Positions 35,786 through 47,115 are shown, counted from the first letter of the stretch. The stretch is DNA of 64,000 nt from Isoetes taiwanensis (GCA_021234155.1 JAJEKV010000027.1:9810716-9874715), one strand, 5' to 3'. Notes: a model not told the origin generated them from the sequence alone. Made by a program: numbers and translations.

Positions 35786-36110
35786 AGCAGAGAAAGAATT
35801 TAGAGTAGAAGTGAAAGCTTTTGGGGGAGTTGGACATAAAAATCTGATGCGCTTGCTTGGATACTGTGCTGAAGGAGCTCACAGGTTGTTTTGCTTGCCA
35901 CTTCCATTTTCTCAATAGAATTTTATACCTAGAGTGAATTCATATTCACAGATTCGATTTTGTAGTGCAGAATACTGGTTTATGAGTAACTGGATCAATG
36001 GTTGCATGGTCCTTTAGCAAGGTCGAACTCATTGAGTTGGGATGCAAGGATGGAAATTGTCCTTAGAACTTTGGTTGAAGGAACTTTATTCCTGGTTCAG
36101 TTTGCAATCG
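35786..36110 (+). pseudogene. Receptor-like kinase catalytic-domain fragment
   Basis: The segment [16 protein letters not shown] then [17 protein letters not shown] (about 35786-35883) matches the alpha-C to beta-5 region of plant receptor-like kinases of the At2g42960/At3g59110 type. An intron (GT about 35885, AG about 35969) leads to ILVYE. That is followed by an in-frame stop at the spot where about six residues of the hinge are deleted, then LDQWLHGPLARSNSLSWDARMEIVL (to about 36075). The glycine loop, catalytic Asp loop and DFG segment are missing on either side, so this is a dead fragment. Confidence 0.75.
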
Positions 36111-36389
36111 CTCAAAGCAACAAAACAAAGTGTAGTCCAGGCTTCCCGTTACAAATTGCCTAGAGCAAAACTTACCAAGCCTACAAGCCCACCCTGTATC
36201 TTAGGGAGACCTTTGGTTTCTTTCCTGCTAGTAGCGACAACATTGTTTTCCTTTTCAGATTTGCAAGAAAGACCACACGAAGGTATACCATCTGTCTGTG
36301 ACGTTCCCCTAAAATATACAGTATAAGTACGTATATTTTATGGCCACCTCACCATACACTTCGACATCAATAGACTTGGATGCGACCAA

Positions 36390-37896
36390 TGTGGGGGAAA
36401 TGACTAAGTATCTGTAATTAGCCAACCTAAGGTAAGAAGCTATTTCCACATGGCCTCACCTTATAGCAAACTGCCACATAGACGCATTTATGAGAGCCAA
36501 GTGTCATTCATGTAAACCTTAACATATAAAAGGATAAACCCTAAACTCTAACCACTTTTGGCTCCATCAACCTCAAACCCGCCAGTTCGCGATCAGAGCT
36601 CCGACTCGAAGACCGTCTTCGACAGCCTGAATTGCAGCAACAGAGGAGGATCATCTTCTCCAACCACTTTCTAGAGATGGACAACCAGGGAGTTAACAAT
36701 AGCACATCAGGGGTAGGTATTTTGAATAGGTTCCAGTATTGCAGTAGAGCCATTCTAGAACCTATTGTTCTGAACATGAACCCTAATCAATGAACTCTAA
36801 CTATAAGTTAGATGTATGTGATTAAGATTAGTTGTTATTCTCATTTATTATCAAGATTTTGTTGATATGATGTTGGTTGATCGTATAGTGCACCTCTTCT
36901 GTATTAGGAAGGGGGGTAGAGACCTAGTAGCCATTAGTAGATGATGCTCCTAGTTTAGACCCATTAGTTTCCATTATTATTGCGGCCTGTGCGTAGAGCC
37001 CACCTGACTATGGAGGCTATGGAGTGACTGAGCGCCACATAATGAGGTCATTGGCAAAGTGGAGGGAGGTCCCTGCTGAGCGCGGTGGCTGGGGACCCAT
37101 AGCGGGCTAGGCTCATAGTCGGTCACTTCATGTGGGCCAGGTATGGGTCCGACACTTTCTAGGTCAATGGCGTCACTCTGACTCTTAAGAGCTGCAGGTG
37201 TCGGCCTGGCTCTTGTTTTGGGGAGTTCAGTCAGGTACGGATCTGTGTCGCCACAATCCTCTAGCTGCACATGGAGCCACTGCACCTCGAGAGGGGGAGA
37301 TGCAACCGTTGCAACCGTTCCTACCTCGTCAGACCGGGGAGATGCAACCTGGAGTAATCTCGTTAGCTGATACCATGGGATTACGTCTCCGGCAAGTTAC
37401 AGTCACGACAGAGCCTGATTTAGCCTATCTGCAAAGTATGCACATGAGGGGCGGATGGAGTGGTCAATGCTAGTTGTCAGCCCAAGCCATAACTCGGTCT
37501 GATCTATCTGGAGGCCCTAGCCGTCAGACGATTTTCCCCTTTGAGTCTGAACCTGGGTAGGAGCCTCTATTTGATGTATTTGATGCATTTGTTATATTGT
37601 TATATTCGATGGCATGGATGGACGGATTGTCATTCGATGACATGGATGGACGGATTATCACTACCTTTTGGAGATAGTTTGTTGTTATTATTGCTAGTGC
37701 TTATGTTGTATATTTTGCTTCCACTCATATAGGGACCCCTAGAGGACGGGACGGAATAACACCTTTGTGTCCTCTACTCGATAATCTAGTCTCCAGATGC
37801 GAGTTAGACAAAGGGCCCATACGACCGACGACCGTTGGATGGGGAAGGTCCTTCAATATATACGGCAGGCTGCCGTATATAGCGCAAGGAGCGTCA
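36390..37896 (+). mobile_element. Long terminal repeat (about 1.5 kb) of an LTR retrotransposon
   Basis: Starts TGTGGGGGAAATGAC and ends GGAGCGTCA. A plausible TATA box (TATAAAAGG, about 36525-36534) lies about 140 bp inside. Three bases after the end lies a primer-binding site. An inverted partial copy is at 22163-22890. A 25-bp hairpin (37857-37881) lies 15 bp before the 3' end. The matching 3' LTR was not found in the window. The left end is set by the TG and is less certain than the right end. Confidence 0.7.
37857..37881. repeat. Perfect 12-bp-arm hairpin near the LTR 3' end
   Basis: TATATACGGCAG, a single G, then its exact reverse complement. It lies in the U5 region just before the primer-binding site. 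Confidence 0.85.
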
Positions 37897-37899
37897 TAA

Positions 37900-37917
37900 T
37901 AGTATCAGAGCTATGAT
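37900..37917 (+). promoter_or_regulatory. Primer-binding site, initiator Met-tRNA type
   Basis: TAGTATCAGAGCTATGAT matches the plant consensus TGGTATCAGAGC with one change and lies 3 bp after the LTR end. It marks where minus-strand DNA synthesis would begin and sets the element's plus orientation. Confidence 0.85.
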
Positions 37918-38423
37918 CTTGGCTGACCAAGATCCAGCACTGGCCATCACCTTATGATAGGAAACTAACTGGCCTGGTAAAAAGTTGGGGTGCAAATCCT
38001 AATATTGAACCTCGAAAAGCGGAAATTTTTTTCGACGGGTAGGTCATCCTTAAAATTAAGTTAATTTAGAAAATAATAGTAATAGAATCCATGAATTCTA
38101 GTAACTTTGGTGAAAAATTGTGCATGAAGCCAATATTCCACTAGAAATAGGTCAAAGAGGTGGCCAAAATAGACTCCCCCGGTAGAATGTGGTGCAAATC
38201 TACAATAAATAACCCAGGGACCATTGGAGAATTTTTGAATTCTAATATTTTTTAAGGGTCATTATAAGTAAAGGTGATTGGAATAAATAATCATAAACAT
38301 CCTCATAAATACCCTAATTTGGCCACAATATTTTTGACTTAATCTGCTCCAACCCATTCTGAGTTACCCTTTCTCCAAAAGGAGACCTCTAAGAATTTTT
38401 GTCCAACTCGAGAGCAGTTTGAT

Positions 38424-39215
38424 ATGGTACACACTAAAGCCACAACCAGGAAATACAAAGCACATGAAGGTGTTCGGCATATAAGCATAGGCAAGCAGAT
38501 TTACCCTGAGGAGCATCCAAGATTTGAGATCGAAGATTCATCCGAGGAACGGAGTTCACAAGGAGACGAGACTGTGGTATTAGTGGATTATACTAAGCCA
38601 TCGTCAGAAGAGCAACAGTCAGAATCACAAAAACAAGAAGAATTGCAGCGAGAAGAGGACTTAGAATCGTAAAAAGGAGGGAAGTACGGCGGGGTAAGCG
38701 GAAAGTAACACACGTGGCCGCAGAGGAATTGGAAGAACAAGACGAGACGGTTTCATGGTATGGTAATTCGAATCTAGTAATTCATGATTAAGAACATCAG
38801 GAGCAAACAGAACAAAATCTCCCAGAGCAAGCTATGGCACCACCACCACCTTATCTACAATGGCCTACCCATGAAAAGTCAGATAAGAAGTATAGAGCAG
38901 GGGAGAGACCATTACGCCTCCAGAACGATCGGGAATACCGGAGAAAGTTGCAAGATTAGCAGGCATATATGAAACAATGGGTAGTCTATAATCATTGGTA
39001 CACTGAAGATTCCCAGATTTGTAAAAGGGGGCAGACCCAGCAGATATTTGGAAGCCCCCACCTCAACCTGAAGAGCCGAAGAAACCGGCAAAGCATGGGC
39101 CAAACTCGAAGCATTCCAGGGCCCTAAGAGAAATTATGCATTTTCAACAATGTATTAATATCTTGATTCGAAGAACCCCCTTCGAAAGGCTAGTGCGAGA
39201 AATTATGCAGGAATT
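38424..39215 (+). pseudogene. Internal region of the LTR element, gag-like and broken
   Basis: An 82-codon frame (MVHTKATTRKYK...) lies 500 bp after the primer site. It is hydrophilic with acidic Glu/Ser runs. Continuation frames to about 39215 contain several stops. I cannot recognise a gag fold, so the call rests on position after the LTR and primer site. The same element may resume at 45.5 kb. Confidence 0.4.
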
Positions 39216-39230
39216 TATGTAGCATTACCA

Positions 39231-39815
39231 ATGGATCAGAGTCTTCCTAAGGAGGTAATAGTGAAGAGTGGGGAGTTTTTCTCACGCTTTAACTTAGAGC
39301 TTTTGAATGGCAATGAGTTAAAGTGTTGGTTTCCTTCTTTGAAGATATTGGAGGTAGATGTGCAGACGGAATATCCCATTGGTGATAAACAGCAAAATAT
39401 GGATATGTCTGCAAACCCTACAGAAGTTGCTCCAGAGAATCTGGATGAAAAGAAGGTATCTGGTTCCCAAGAATGTGGAAAAGATATAGAAGCAGTTCCA
39501 ATGGTGGTTGGTGAGGATGTTCATGATTCATCACCAGGTGAAGAGATGGTAAAATGTTCCAATGATGAGTTGGCATGACAAAGTCCTAAAAAGCGTAAAA
39601 GTAAAGCAAGGGTGAAGCATAACCTGGATAACGGTGATATCATAGAGTCAGGGGCTGGTGACGATTCATCTGAGGAGGAGGATACTGGTGATATTAGTGA
39701 GTATAACATGGACCAGGTCTTGGTATTATATAAGCCACAGGAAACTGAGGTACAAGTGGGAAAAGCCCCATCAAAAAAGAGGAGGAAGAAGAAATCCAAA
39801 ATACCTCATGCTTAA
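39231..39815 (+). pseudogene. LINE ORF1, one internal stop
   Basis: About 194 codons with a TGA at about 39576. It has an acidic middle, and Lys/Arg clusters (SPKKRKSKAR, SKKRRKKKSK) near the stop and at the end suggest nuclear targeting or RNA binding. There is no CCHC knuckle. Its TAA (39813-39815) overlaps the ATG of ORF2 (39808), so the second frame would depend on termination-reinitiation. The start is uncertain because the sequence upstream may belong to the host LTR element. Confidence 0.55.
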
Positions 39816-42290
39816 GATCATGTCTTGGAATGTGAGAGGAGCACGTTCATCTCCTCAAAAACGGCAGAGGTTGGCTAATTTAATTAAACACATTAATCTA
39901 GATATTTTATGCATTCAAGAGCATAAATGTGATAGAGGCAGGGTTGTTCCAATGATGAATTTGTTTGGGAAGCAAACTTCTGCTATAATAAGTACTTCAG
40001 GCAAGGCTCGGGGTGGTACAATGATAGCCGGAGTATGGATGTTCATGTCACATTTACAAAGAAAAGATAAATTTGGAAGGTGGGCCAGGTCATTAAATGG
40101 AAGCAAGGACTTCAAGAATGTGGTATCATTAATGTATATGCATCTAATATTTCTAGAAAAAGAGCAACTTTATGGGCTTCTTTATGTAATAAAATACCAA
40201 AATGGGGAGAAAATGTGGCTTGGCTTTTAGTAGGGGATTTCAATATGGTCGAATCAGCACAAGACAGATTAGGTGGTGGACCATTGTAAGCGGCTTTGAA
40301 CGCGGCGCGGGCGTAAGTTACTCTTTCAACATGGGTTTATGGAAGTTGATGGAGATTCATCTTTTACTTGGACTAATAATTGGGTTGGCCTGTGGATCCG
40401 CCACAGCTCGTCATGATCGAATGTATGCAAATAGTGTATTTTGTGATATATGTCCACGGTTATGGAGGCTTAATTATTTGGCACAAGCAGTCTCGGACCA
40501 TAATCCTCAAATTCTTGAAAATCGTGAATTTATTCATAGTCGACAAAAGAGAAAAACGGTATTTAAATTGAATACTAGATGGTTGTCTAATGAGGAGTTT
40601 GAAGCAGGATGTCAGGAGGCTTGGCAAAAGGCTTCATCTCAACAACATGGTATGCGAAGAATTGTTGAGGCTTTGGCAAATGTCAAGATTTTTGCGAAAA
40701 GGTGGGGAGCGCAACGAGTTCGTGAAGAAAAAGAGACATTAAGTAAGTTATATGCTGAATTAGAGGACCTTAAGAAAGTGGGTACAGACTCTTTTAGATT
40801 GCAACATGTTATTGATGCTATTCGTGGTCTTGAAGTGGCCCAAATTCAATCAGCACGAGTTAAATCTGGATTAACCTGGCTGAAAGATGAAGATCGTTGT
40901 AATAAGCTGTTTTTTAGAGCTTCAAAGCAGAAGAGGTATGCAGCTACTATGCACTCTTTATCTCTGCCGGATGGGAGGGTAATGACAGAGCCAAATGAGA
41001 TTAAGCAGTCCCTTACTCAATACTTTGAAACTTTTTTAAGGTCAAACGCTTTGCCTCATGAAGATGTAATGCGGATATATTGTGCTTTCTAAGGTTCATG
41101 CAATTCTTTCACAAGAGGAATCTCAATTGTTAGAGGCCCCACTTGTCCATGTCGAATTGCGAAAAGCAACATTTGAGTTGGCTTCGGATAAATGTCCGTG
41201 TGGGATGGTATCTCTATAGAAGTTTTAAAAGGTATTGGAAATGGGCGTCGATGAAGCATTATGGAGGCATACAAAGATTTGTGTACTTCACATCAATTTG
41301 ATAGGATTTTGAATCTGGGGCTTGATTTCTCTTATTCCTAAAGTGAAAGAACACAGTGAGTATTCATGATTGGCGCCCAATAACTCTTCTATCTACTATC
41401 TATAAAATTATTGCAAAAGCCTATGCGAGAAAAGACTTAAACAGGGTTTTGGGATTGAGAATAGATGCGGCTCAGTCAGGCTTTCTTCCAGGTCGGCAAA
41501 TTTTTCATAATATAGTGGCAGCATATGAAGGAGTTCATTGGGCCCAATGTTCAGGTCAAAATCTTCTATATTTAAAATTGGATTTTGCTAAAGCTTATGA
41601 TAGTGTGAAGTGGACTTTCTTGGATGCCATGCTTTTGAAATTGGGATTTGGGTCTGGTTTCCGATCTATGATGCATAAAATGTTGATTTTTGCTAAGGGG
41701 ATAGTACTGTATCATGGAGAACCATTGGTGCTTTTTCCAATTGAGCGTGGAATAAGGCAAGGTTGCCCTTTAGCTCCTTTTTTGTTTACTATAGTGGCAG
41801 ATGGACTTTCGCAACTATTGCATGAGGTTGAAAAGGATGGTTTGGTAAAGGGATTATTATTGATGGAAGGTGAACAGGTTTTGGTTAATCAGTTTGCAGA
41901 CGATACCTTCTTGCTAGTGGATGGTGAAGAGAATAATGTGCAGATAATCAAAAAGATTTTTGATATATTTTCAATTGCATCTGGTTGTCTCCTTAATTGG
42001 GCTAAATGTAGTGCTTTATGGGTGGGGAAGGAAGCAATTCCGCATTTTTTATATGAGTATGCCTGGAAGGTTGTTGTACCATCTGCAAAGACAAAGCTTC
42101 TCGGAGTCCCCTTTGGTCTAGATATTGACATGAATGAAGCATGGGATGAAATTATCTTAAATTTACAAAGGCAACTGATTTGGTGGAGGTGTTCAAAGTT
42201 ATCCTTGGCAGGTAGAATTCAAGTAGCTAAGTCAGTATTGAACAATACGCATATTTATTTGGTTTCGGTTCTATTGGCTCCAGCAGTATA
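39231..42290 (+). mobile_element. L1-like LINE, AT-rich lineage, truncated at 3' side
   Basis: Two-ORF L1-type element with an endonuclease and reverse transcriptase on one polyprotein. Homology to the GC-rich copy at 48459-52475 runs until about 42285 ([14 protein letters not shown]). It then stops, and a histone H3 fragment follows. The 3' third (zinc-binding C-terminus and tail) is therefore missing. Loss of a LINE's 3' side is unusual, since insertion normally truncates the 5' side. Confidence 0.85.
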
Positions 42291-42291
42291 G
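39808..42291 (+). pseudogene. LINE ORF2: endonuclease and reverse transcriptase, frameshifted
   Basis: The APE-type endonuclease shows MSWNVRGA, ILCIQEHKC, VGDFNMVE, RHDRMYAN and SDHNPQI in the right order (39820-40510), spread over shifted frames. Reverse transcriptase motifs are RPITLL (about 41370), QSGFLPGRQ (about 41475), LKLDFAKAYDSVKW (about 41570), RQGCPLAPFLF (about 41755) and FADD (41893-41904), in one clean 311-codon frame (41356-42291). Most catalytic residues survive. Damage is limited to a few frameshifts and a disrupted stretch at 41092-41356, so this copy is fairly young. Confidence 0.85.
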
Positions 42292-42301
42292 GATTACTCC
42301 T

Positions 42302-42463
42302 ATGATCATGAGGTACTGCCGAGAAGCAGCTGAGGCAGAGTTATGTCAGTTGTTTGAGGAGTCAAATCTCCGTGCGATCCATGCCAAACGGGTCACTGTG
42401 ATGCCAAAAGACATGAATTTGGCAAAAAGAATACAAAGAGAAAAGATATTGGGTTACTTTTGA
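42302..42463 (+). pseudogene. Histone H3 C-terminal fragment
   Basis: 53 codons ending in TGA. The core [16 protein letters not shown], then [13 protein letters not shown], covers the alpha-2 helix, loop 2 and alpha-3 of histone H3. Differences from canonical H3 include CQLFEES for [15 protein letters not shown] for IQLARRIR, and a longer end (REKILGYF). The upstream part of H3 is absent: LINE sequence abuts at about 42288-42300. There is no disabling mutation within the fragment. It could be a template-switch chimera from LINE retrotransposition or an unrelated break. It is not a complete histone gene. Confidence 0.8.
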
Positions 42464-42580
42464 CGAGTTAGAGATTCATTAAATCCTGTCTTAATTATTA
42501 GTAAACGTATTAGTATAATTGTGTTTAAAAGTATTTGTTTTATAGACCTCTCCCATTACAAGAATTTGGTTCTCGCTAAA

Positions 42581-42611
42581 AATCTATTCTATTCTATTCT
42601 ATTCTATTCTT
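42581..42611 (+). repeat. (TCTAT)n tract
   Basis: About six TATTC/TTCTA units lie 120 bp after the H3 fragment stop. It has the same pentamer, in the opposite sense, as the LINE tail at 12541-12570, so it may be a retrotransposition tail. Confidence 0.7.
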
Positions 42612-42639
42612 CTATACTTCAACATCATATAGCATTCCG

Positions 42640-43018
42640 CTTGAAATCTTATAGTATTTTGCGAATCTTGTTGTACAGTATAGCAAATTTTGTACTTGCA
42701 TACCCCACAAACGAGGAACTTTACGTACGGTATAGATTAAGGAATAAGGGGTGAATATGCCTATCCAACAGCTCTCGTTGCCCGGAGTCACCCCCCGTGT
42801 GAATATGCACCCAAACCAAAGGGGGTTTAAGGGGGATTTTAATTTAAATGTGTTGGACCCAATGGTTGTGTTAATTAATGTCAATGGTAGTTATGTGTTG
42901 GTTGTTAATGTCAATGGTTGTTATGTGTTGGTTGTTATGTATTGGGGGATTTAATTTTTATATGTTAGATGTTAATGGTTTGTAATTGCAAAAAAAAAAA
43001 TTTGGCCCCTTCGGGGCC
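42640..43018 (+). repeat. Hairpin-ended repeat, longest copy C
   Basis: It runs from AATCTTATAGTATTTTGC through TCACCCCCCGTGTGAATATG and an internal triplication of TCAATGGTTGTTATGTGTTGG-like words. It ends in an A/T run and the hairpin GGCCCCTTCGGGGCC (43004-43018). It is the reference for copies A, B and the partial copy near 29 kb. It has no coding potential. Confidence 0.75.
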
Positions 43019-43706
43019 TTAGGGACGTCACCCACCCCCCCTCCCCCTCGGTGTGACAAAAAATTTAGAATTCAAACCAGGAAAAAACTAGAATTCATTT
43101 GAGGCTTTCATCACCTGTAGCTTTTGAATTTGATCCCATTATTCTGAAAGTCATAAAGTTTGCAACACAAAGAAAACCCCCTGTTATGTTACTTCCGCTA
43201 CAACTATTTCTCTTTCACAATGACACCATTGTTTATCAATCCATATGATTTTGGATGCTCCATCTCTAGCTTAAAGGTAATGCATGATTCACCTTATGGT
43301 TCGATTAAAGTTCCAAACCTACAATATAAATGCATTCTTGTGGCCACTGTTTGACTGATCTGTGTGACATGGAAAAGGGCATGGAATAATCCGCCTATTG
43401 TGTGCATAAGAATCCGTTTGTTGATTGAAGCTAAAGGCTGGCTGCTATGAACAATCCGCCAGCCATCCAAGAGTTGGAAGCAAACAGAGGGCCTAAACTT
43501 GAATCTGCGGCAAATCTTAGGAAGGAAACAAAAGGGGGTTTTGCAGCACTACATTGTAGAATCAGGAAACCAATACCTTGTAAAAAAAACATTATGCTAA
43601 CTGAAGAAACATCAAAAAACAAATACCTTTGTAAGTGTGAGAAAAAAATCCATCTCGTGGTAGTAAAATCCACTCCGGCAATAAGAAGCTAAGAGGGCAA
43701 GTACAC

Positions 43707-43862
43707 ATGCATATGCACACATGCACACATGCACATGCACTTGCACTTGCACATGCACAATACACATGCACATACATATACATGCACATGCACATGAACA
43801 TGCACATGCACACACATGCACATGCATGTGCACATGCACATGCATACACATGCGCAGTGTTC
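43707..43862. repeat. (CACATG)n microsatellite
   Basis: Irregular CACATGCA/CACTTGCA units. The tract keeps several frames open on both strands (Met-His and Cys-Met repeats); these are artefacts of the hexamer and not genes. Confidence 0.9.
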
Positions 43863-43939
43863 ATGCACAAACACATGCAGAGAAAGACAACAACCCTCGG
43901 ATTGTTCCAACCAATGAAAATCAACGGCCCATAAAGGGT

Positions 43940-44062
43940 GCACTCTAGAAATACTATTTAGTACACCTCAACGAATACAACAACGAAATCATAGAAAAAC
44001 CATGTGAAAAAGCGTATAAAAATCTAAAAGTAACCCTCTGTTATTGTGCTACATATTTAAAA
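43940..44062 (-). mobile_element. Inverted LTR-end fragment
   Basis: Its reverse complement matches the LTR start at 26954-27075 (TAATAACAG(A/G)GGGTT, GCTTTTTCAC, CTAGAGTGCACC). Confidence 0.65.
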
Positions 44063-44064
44063 GG

Positions 44065-45400
44065 CTATCATGTAAAACTTTGCTTCGGATTCTATAAAGT
44101 TATAATGGTATCTATAAAGTTGTAAGGTTATAATGCTTCTAAAAAGTTATAATGGTATGCTATGTATTGAACTTTCTAGCGTTTATAGAATAGCCTTTCT
44201 AGTTATATGAAACATGAATTTTGTATGTTTAGGACTACCATTATAACTTGGTATTCAATGCAGCTATAAGTAATGCTGGATAACATATTGAATCTGGGTG
44301 AATATGTTATAGACCGAGCTTATCACATAAGTTGTAATTCCATATTAACCAGTTATACTTATTATATCAACCTGTGGGAAATCTTTGAATACAATTATGT
44401 TAACAGATTATACTTAAGCCGTTATAATCATCAGCTGTGCTCAACCAGTATTAGTATTGATAGATATGTAGTCGATATACATCAATACAGCAGACTCAAT
44501 TTGTACTAGTAAAACATACTCAAACAAAAAATAGCTTACCAGTGCTAAATTGAGCTACTAGTATTAATAGATTGATCTAGCAATAGAATAGCAAAGGCCT
44601 GTTCATGGCATAGCAACCCCCAAAAAAAAAAAAAAAAACATTATAAGCTATTATAGAATACCTTAAAACTATAACAAAGTTAGAAATAGGAAGCAAGCCG
44701 AATCTGTAGAAAGTTAAAGCTTATTGAAGATGTAGTCAGAACTATAGGCATAAATATGTAGCCGTAATTAAAGCTGCATCAAACTGAAAAAGGAGAGACA
44801 GAATAAATAGAAATATGGCATGGGGGCCCATTTCTTCAAACAAGGAGCAAGCATCTGCAAAATAGAAAGGGATACAACAAGATCAACCAGCAGCTAAAAC
44901 TTCTCAAATAAAATTTATTCAGGCAGAATAAGAGGAGAGGCGACGCATGCCGCGTCCAAGCACCCTGCCAGACCTTTGCATGAGCTCCAGGCGTGGGGTC
45001 TGCCACTTACGTTCTGTACCTCAATTTTTTTTTCTTTTTTTGCCCTAGATTGTGCACTGCGAACTTTTCCCTCTTTTTCTTGCCCACAAATGTCAAATGG
45101 CCCTTTTATTCACTACACCTTGTAATTTATTTTCTTACACCATTATACCCTTGACGAATTTTCTTTCATGGCATCTTATGCCAAGACACTTTGTGCCTAC
45201 CCTTGTCCAATGATACCATATGCTTAGGCCTTTTGCAGACTCGAGAAAGTATTAGCCGACATTAACTTTCTTTTTTTTTGGTGCCTAGATCAACTTGCAA
45301 TGTTAGTGACATTAAGTGATTAAAGGGGACATGATGGGATTATCTAAATTCCAAGCCACAAATAAACACTCAACATAACGAAACATAAAACTTGGAAAAC
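44065..45400. other. No recognisable gene
   Basis: Very AT-rich, with repeated TTATAA words to about 44500 and an A run at 44621-44638. The frame at 44273-44509 is AT-driven. A GC-richer patch at about 44940-45000 has no motif. Confidence 0.5.
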
Positions 45401-45543
45401 TTAGGGTTTTGGTACGAAACCCTAAGCGTCCTTTTGGGTATATACCCTTCTGCTTTCACTTGAAGCCACAAGGAGCTTACTCAGACGATTTTTCAAACTT
45501 CTCATCATATTATATAGCTTTTGTTTGCATCTTGCATAGTTCA

Positions 45544-47115
45544 ATGGCATCTACGAAATTTATTCAATGGTACGGCAACTCAGAGCATATCAGAGAAGCA
45601 CCAATTGATGAGGTATTTCAAGTCTTTCAGCATACCTTTGACTTTTATGAGACAACATCCAGAACACCTTATTATCAAGATATCCTTGATCGATACAATC
45701 AAGAGCTCCAGGGCCAGACTTCAAGGACAAATCGGAACGTGGATCTCTCTTAAACCTATCATGACAGCACTGAGCCATATATCAGGGAAACGATTAGAAA
45801 AGGGACTGAAAGAATGCTCGTATAAAGTCAAGGCCAAGCCTTGAACTGGGTGCTACGAAACTTATTCGACCGAGAAGCACAGGAAGTTGAGATGACACCA
45901 ACAGCAATAAACAGGCGCCTAGTGGAAATGGGCAGGCGGATGCAAGAGTTAGTACAGATTGTCATCCCATTTATTCGAGGAGAGGAGTATGGGCCACAAT
46001 AACCACCTCTTCAGGAGGAGGAACACCAACTCAACAATCAGCTAGAACAACAACCTCCCCCACAGTCATCCGAACACAATAAGAGAAGGAGAAGGACAGA
46101 AGATATCAAACCTCTTCGAGTTCAAGCTCAGAAGACAGCTTAGATAATAGCTCACATAGTGACCCTGACAACAGCTCAGAAAGCTCACATGGCAAGCATA
46201 AGCATCGCAGGGCGGAGGATTATCAAAAGAAAATAGACAGTGCAATAAGCAATGTCTGGAAAACACGCAAGCTCGGACATTTTTCAGGGAAAGACAGAAC
46301 GGGCATGGAAGCTGAAGCCTGGCTAAATGAGATGGAAGAATTCGGCAATTCATATGGCATGAAGGACAAAGATATTGGCAAGATAGCAACTACCAACTTG
46401 ATAGGACCAGCGCGCATATGGTGGAAGGGGTATGCAAAGTCAAATAGGCTAAGGAGAAACAATTGTAGATTCAAAACCTTCAGCAAGGCTTTCAGTAAAC
46501 ATTATATGCCACGCTCACATATAGCCAATAAACCCCAGGACGATAGGGGAAGCAGAAGATAAGGCTTTGAGCTTAGAGGACACACCGCAAAACCCAACGC
46601 AGAGACAGTCGTATTACGACAAAGGGAAAGCAACAATTAACTTCAACCAGAAAGCGGCGAACCCTGCACATGGAAGAACACAATAGTACCGGGGTAAAAA
46701 TGACAAAGAGACACCCTTTAAGGAACCACATACAGCAGGTCCCTTGGCGGGCAAGTCGGTTAAGCAATTTTTGAATAGCATATCTAAAGAGAAAAGGGAC
46801 GAATGTGTAAAGAAAAAGTTGTGCTTCAGGTATTTTCAACTGGAACATTGCACTCACGAGTGCCCTTTTGTCATGCAAGCAGCTATGGCAGATCTTGAAG
46901 GATGGGATTCCCCAACAGACATACACGTCGACGAGGAGGAGGCCCAAGATTTCATCGAAGGTGAGTGTAGAATTTGTGTAGCCATAGAAACGAAAAATGT
47001 GGAGAGTCAGTCCACTGTCATTTTAGCAGAGGGCATTATAGATGATAAACCCTATCTACTTCTAATAGACACAGGGAGCTCCCCAATTTGGCATCTCCTA
47101 GGATGGCAGCGCTAA
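45544..47115 (+). pseudogene. Gypsy gag and aspartic protease
   Basis: Gag starts near MASTKFIQWYGN (45544). A retrotransposon-gag domain lies at 46280-46540 (MEAEAWLNEMEEF, ARIWWKGYAK, FSKAFSKHYM). A cysteine-rich segment CFRYFQLEHCTHEC (about 46822-46863) stands where a zinc knuckle is expected; it departs from CCHC spacing. The protease active site is LLIDTGSS (about 47060-47083). Frameshifts separate these blocks. Confidence 0.8.

Noticed and set aside
43592-43948. Overlapping open frames of about 80-110 codons on both strands rich in Met, His, Cys and Ala
   Set aside because: Produced entirely by the CACATG-type microsatellite, which stays open in several frames on both strands.
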